DNA from: Paraburkholderia humisilvae
GTDB lineage: Bacteria; Pseudomonadota; Gammaproteobacteria; Burkholderiales; Burkholderiaceae
DNA length: 64,000 nucleotides
Assembly (NCBI RefSeq): GCF_902859855.1
Contig: NZ_CADIKH010000007.1
Location: 206,126-270,125, forward strand
Reading direction: 5' to 3'
Both the position numbers and the translations under genes were made by a program. This document shows, one piece after another, positions 62,935-64,000 of this stretch. Below the pieces are notes generated by a model. It was not told the origin of the DNA. It saw only the letters and a program-made list of their open reading frames with translations, and did no database searches. Numbering within the stretch: position 1 is the first letter of the stretch; every line of letters starts with the position of its first letter.

Positions 62935-64000
62935 TCACCGCGCGACGATTACCGGAATTCCCTTTAACGCGCCTGCGCCCTTCGCCTGATCGAGCGCGTG
63001 CTGCACCGCCGCGCCGGTTACCGCGTCGAGCGCGAGGCGTGCAGCCAGTTCGCGTTCGCTGCGCTTCACGGCCGCGAGATTCGCGAGCTTCACGTGACCG
63101 TAGCCGCGCACGCGCGCATGCAGGTCCGCCAGCTTCGCGATGCCGTCTGCGTTATCGACGGTAAGGATCGTCAGCGCGCGTTCGAGCGTCGTCTGATAGT
63201 CGTCGGCGAGTTGCCGCTCCATGCGGCGCTCGGCCGTGCGCCCGAACGGATCGAGCGGCGTGCCGCGCAGGCGCCGGCATGCCGCCAGCATGCGCAGCAC
63301 CGGCCACATCCATTGTCCGAACGTCCGCTTGCGTGGCTGTGTGCTCGCGGCGCCGCCGCCGGCCGTGCGCGACAACGCCGGCGGCGCCATATTGAACTTC
63401 ACGCGAAAGTCTTTGCCCGCGACGCCTTCGAATTGCGCTTCGAGTGCCGCGCGGAATGCGGGATCGGCAAAGAGCCGTGCCACTTCGTATTCGTCTTTCA
63501 CCGCGAGCAGGCGATAGAAGGTCGTCGCGACGGCCCGGGTCACACGCTCGCCCGATCGCCCTGACGGGCCGAGTGCGCGGCTTTCCGCGCGACGTGCCGC
63601 ATCGACGAGCGCGCGGTAGCGCGTGACATCGCGACGGCCGCCGTAGGCGGCGAGCCGTGCCTCGCGATCGGCGATCAGCGCGTCGAGCGTGTTCGCGCGA
63701 TCGACGGCGGCGGTTGCAGGGGCTAACGAGGCGACCGGCTGCGGCGCCGCGCCCGCATGCCGTTGCTGCCACAACGTTTCGAGCGACGCGGGGTCGGCGG
63801 CGGCCAGCCGCCCGATCGAAAACGCGAGCTGGTTCATCTGCACCGCGACGTTGTTCAATTCGATCGCGCGCATCATGGCCGCGAACGATACGGGCACGAG
63901 CCCGAGCTGCCACGCGAAGCCGAGCATCAGGATGTTCGCGCCGATCGTATCGCCGAGAAAACGCGTCGCCAATGCCTGGGCATCGCATGACGAGAGCCGT
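62935..64000 (-). CDS. Indolepyruvate ferredoxin oxidoreductase family protein, C-terminal part (partial)
   Basis: The frame runs off the right edge and ends at TGA 62935, giving the last 354 residues. They begin in the middle of the gamma-type domain (SCDAQALATRFLGDTIGANI, then MLGFAWQLGLVPVSFAAMMRA). A DUF6537-type helical C-terminus follows (RTFGQWMWPVLRMLA, RTAERRMERQLADDYQ, VRGYGHVKLANL). This tail is characteristic of the large fused oxidoreductases of about 1190 residues in Burkholderiaceae that decarboxylate aryl-pyruvates from aromatic amino acids. The TPP and 4Fe-4S parts lie outside the window. Confidence 0.9.
   Translation of the reverse strand, partial: RLSSCDAQALATRFLGDTIGANILMLGFAWQLGLVPVSFAAMMRAIELNNVAVQMNQLAFSIGRLAAADPASLETLWQQRHAGAAPQPVASLAPATAAVDRANTLDALIADREARLAAYGGRRDVTRYRALVDAARRAESRALGPSGRSGERVTRAVATTFYRLLAVKDEYEVARLFADPAFRAALEAQFEGVAGKDFRVKFNMAPPALSRTAGGGAASTQPRKRTFGQWMWPVLRMLAACRRLRGTPLDPFGRTAERRMERQLADDYQTTLERALTILTVDNADGIAKLADLHARVRGYGHVKLANLAAVKRSERELAARLALDAVTGAAVQHALDQAKGAGALKGIPVIVAR

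Overview
The window is GC-rich DNA from a betaproteobacterium of the Burkholderiaceae, most like Paraburkholderia. This is inferred from base composition, from the gene neighbourhoods rsmI-yraN-gmhA-BON lipoprotein-cytochrome c, and from the large fused indolepyruvate ferredoxin oxidoreductase at the right edge. About 59 protein-coding genes or gene fragments and one tRNA can be supported. Most look chromosomal. No insertion sequence, prophage, CRISPR array or origin was seen.

Left part (1-21 kb). A gene end and an SrkA-type stress kinase are followed by a DUF3857/transglutaminase-like exported protein and a higBA-type toxin-antitoxin pair with its own palindromic operator. Next is a seven-gene minus-strand cluster (12210 to 4544): coxS, coxL, coxM, a MoxR ATPase, a CoxE-type VWA protein, coxG and xdhC. 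CoxL carries the form II active-site motif, so this is a CO-dehydrogenase-like molybdenum hydroxylase with its maturation genes, and its substrate is unknown. Then come an APC amino-acid permease, a NarL-type two-component pair, ferredoxin-NADP reductase, a LysE exporter, an EEP-fold nuclease/phosphatase, an exported hypothetical protein and an AAA ATPase.

Middle (21-47 kb). This holds an LhgO-like FAD oxidoreductase, a HiPIP, an amidase, a dienelactone hydrolase, a Liv-type binding protein, an MFS transporter, a HugZ-like protein, an AT-rich island leading into an H-NS gene, a CDF metal exporter and an Lrp regulator. It also holds an exonuclease coupled to a metallo-beta-lactamase-fold gene that has lost its catalytic centre by an in-frame internal deletion. 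A 0.5 kb structured leader or RNA candidate precedes rlpA. rsmI and yraN follow with overlapping opposite start codons, then gmhA, a DolP-like BON lipoprotein and a cytochrome c, and tRNA-Ala(CGC). An alcohol-oxidation operon (PQQ dehydrogenase with the Asp-x-Asp motif typical of lanthanide enzymes, a c4-like dihaem cytochrome, an ankyrin protein), a chemotaxis receptor, an OpgC-like acyltransferase and a tannase-family esterase complete this part.

Right part (47-64 kb). The most distinctive system is a seven-gene plus-strand run at 47150-58124: rsbR, rsbS, rsbT, a SpoIIE-type phosphatase fused to an RsbW/RsbT-like ATPase domain, a histidine kinase also fused to such a domain, a REC-kinase-REC hybrid, and a 1652-residue protein with two kinase cores and three receiver domains. 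It looks like a stressosome wired into a phosphorelay instead of a sigma-B partner switch. It is followed by a DUF2239 gene behind two ACCCGGGT palindromes, a uracil/xanthine permease, an EAL phosphodiesterase, cutC and the truncated end of the indolepyruvate oxidoreductase.
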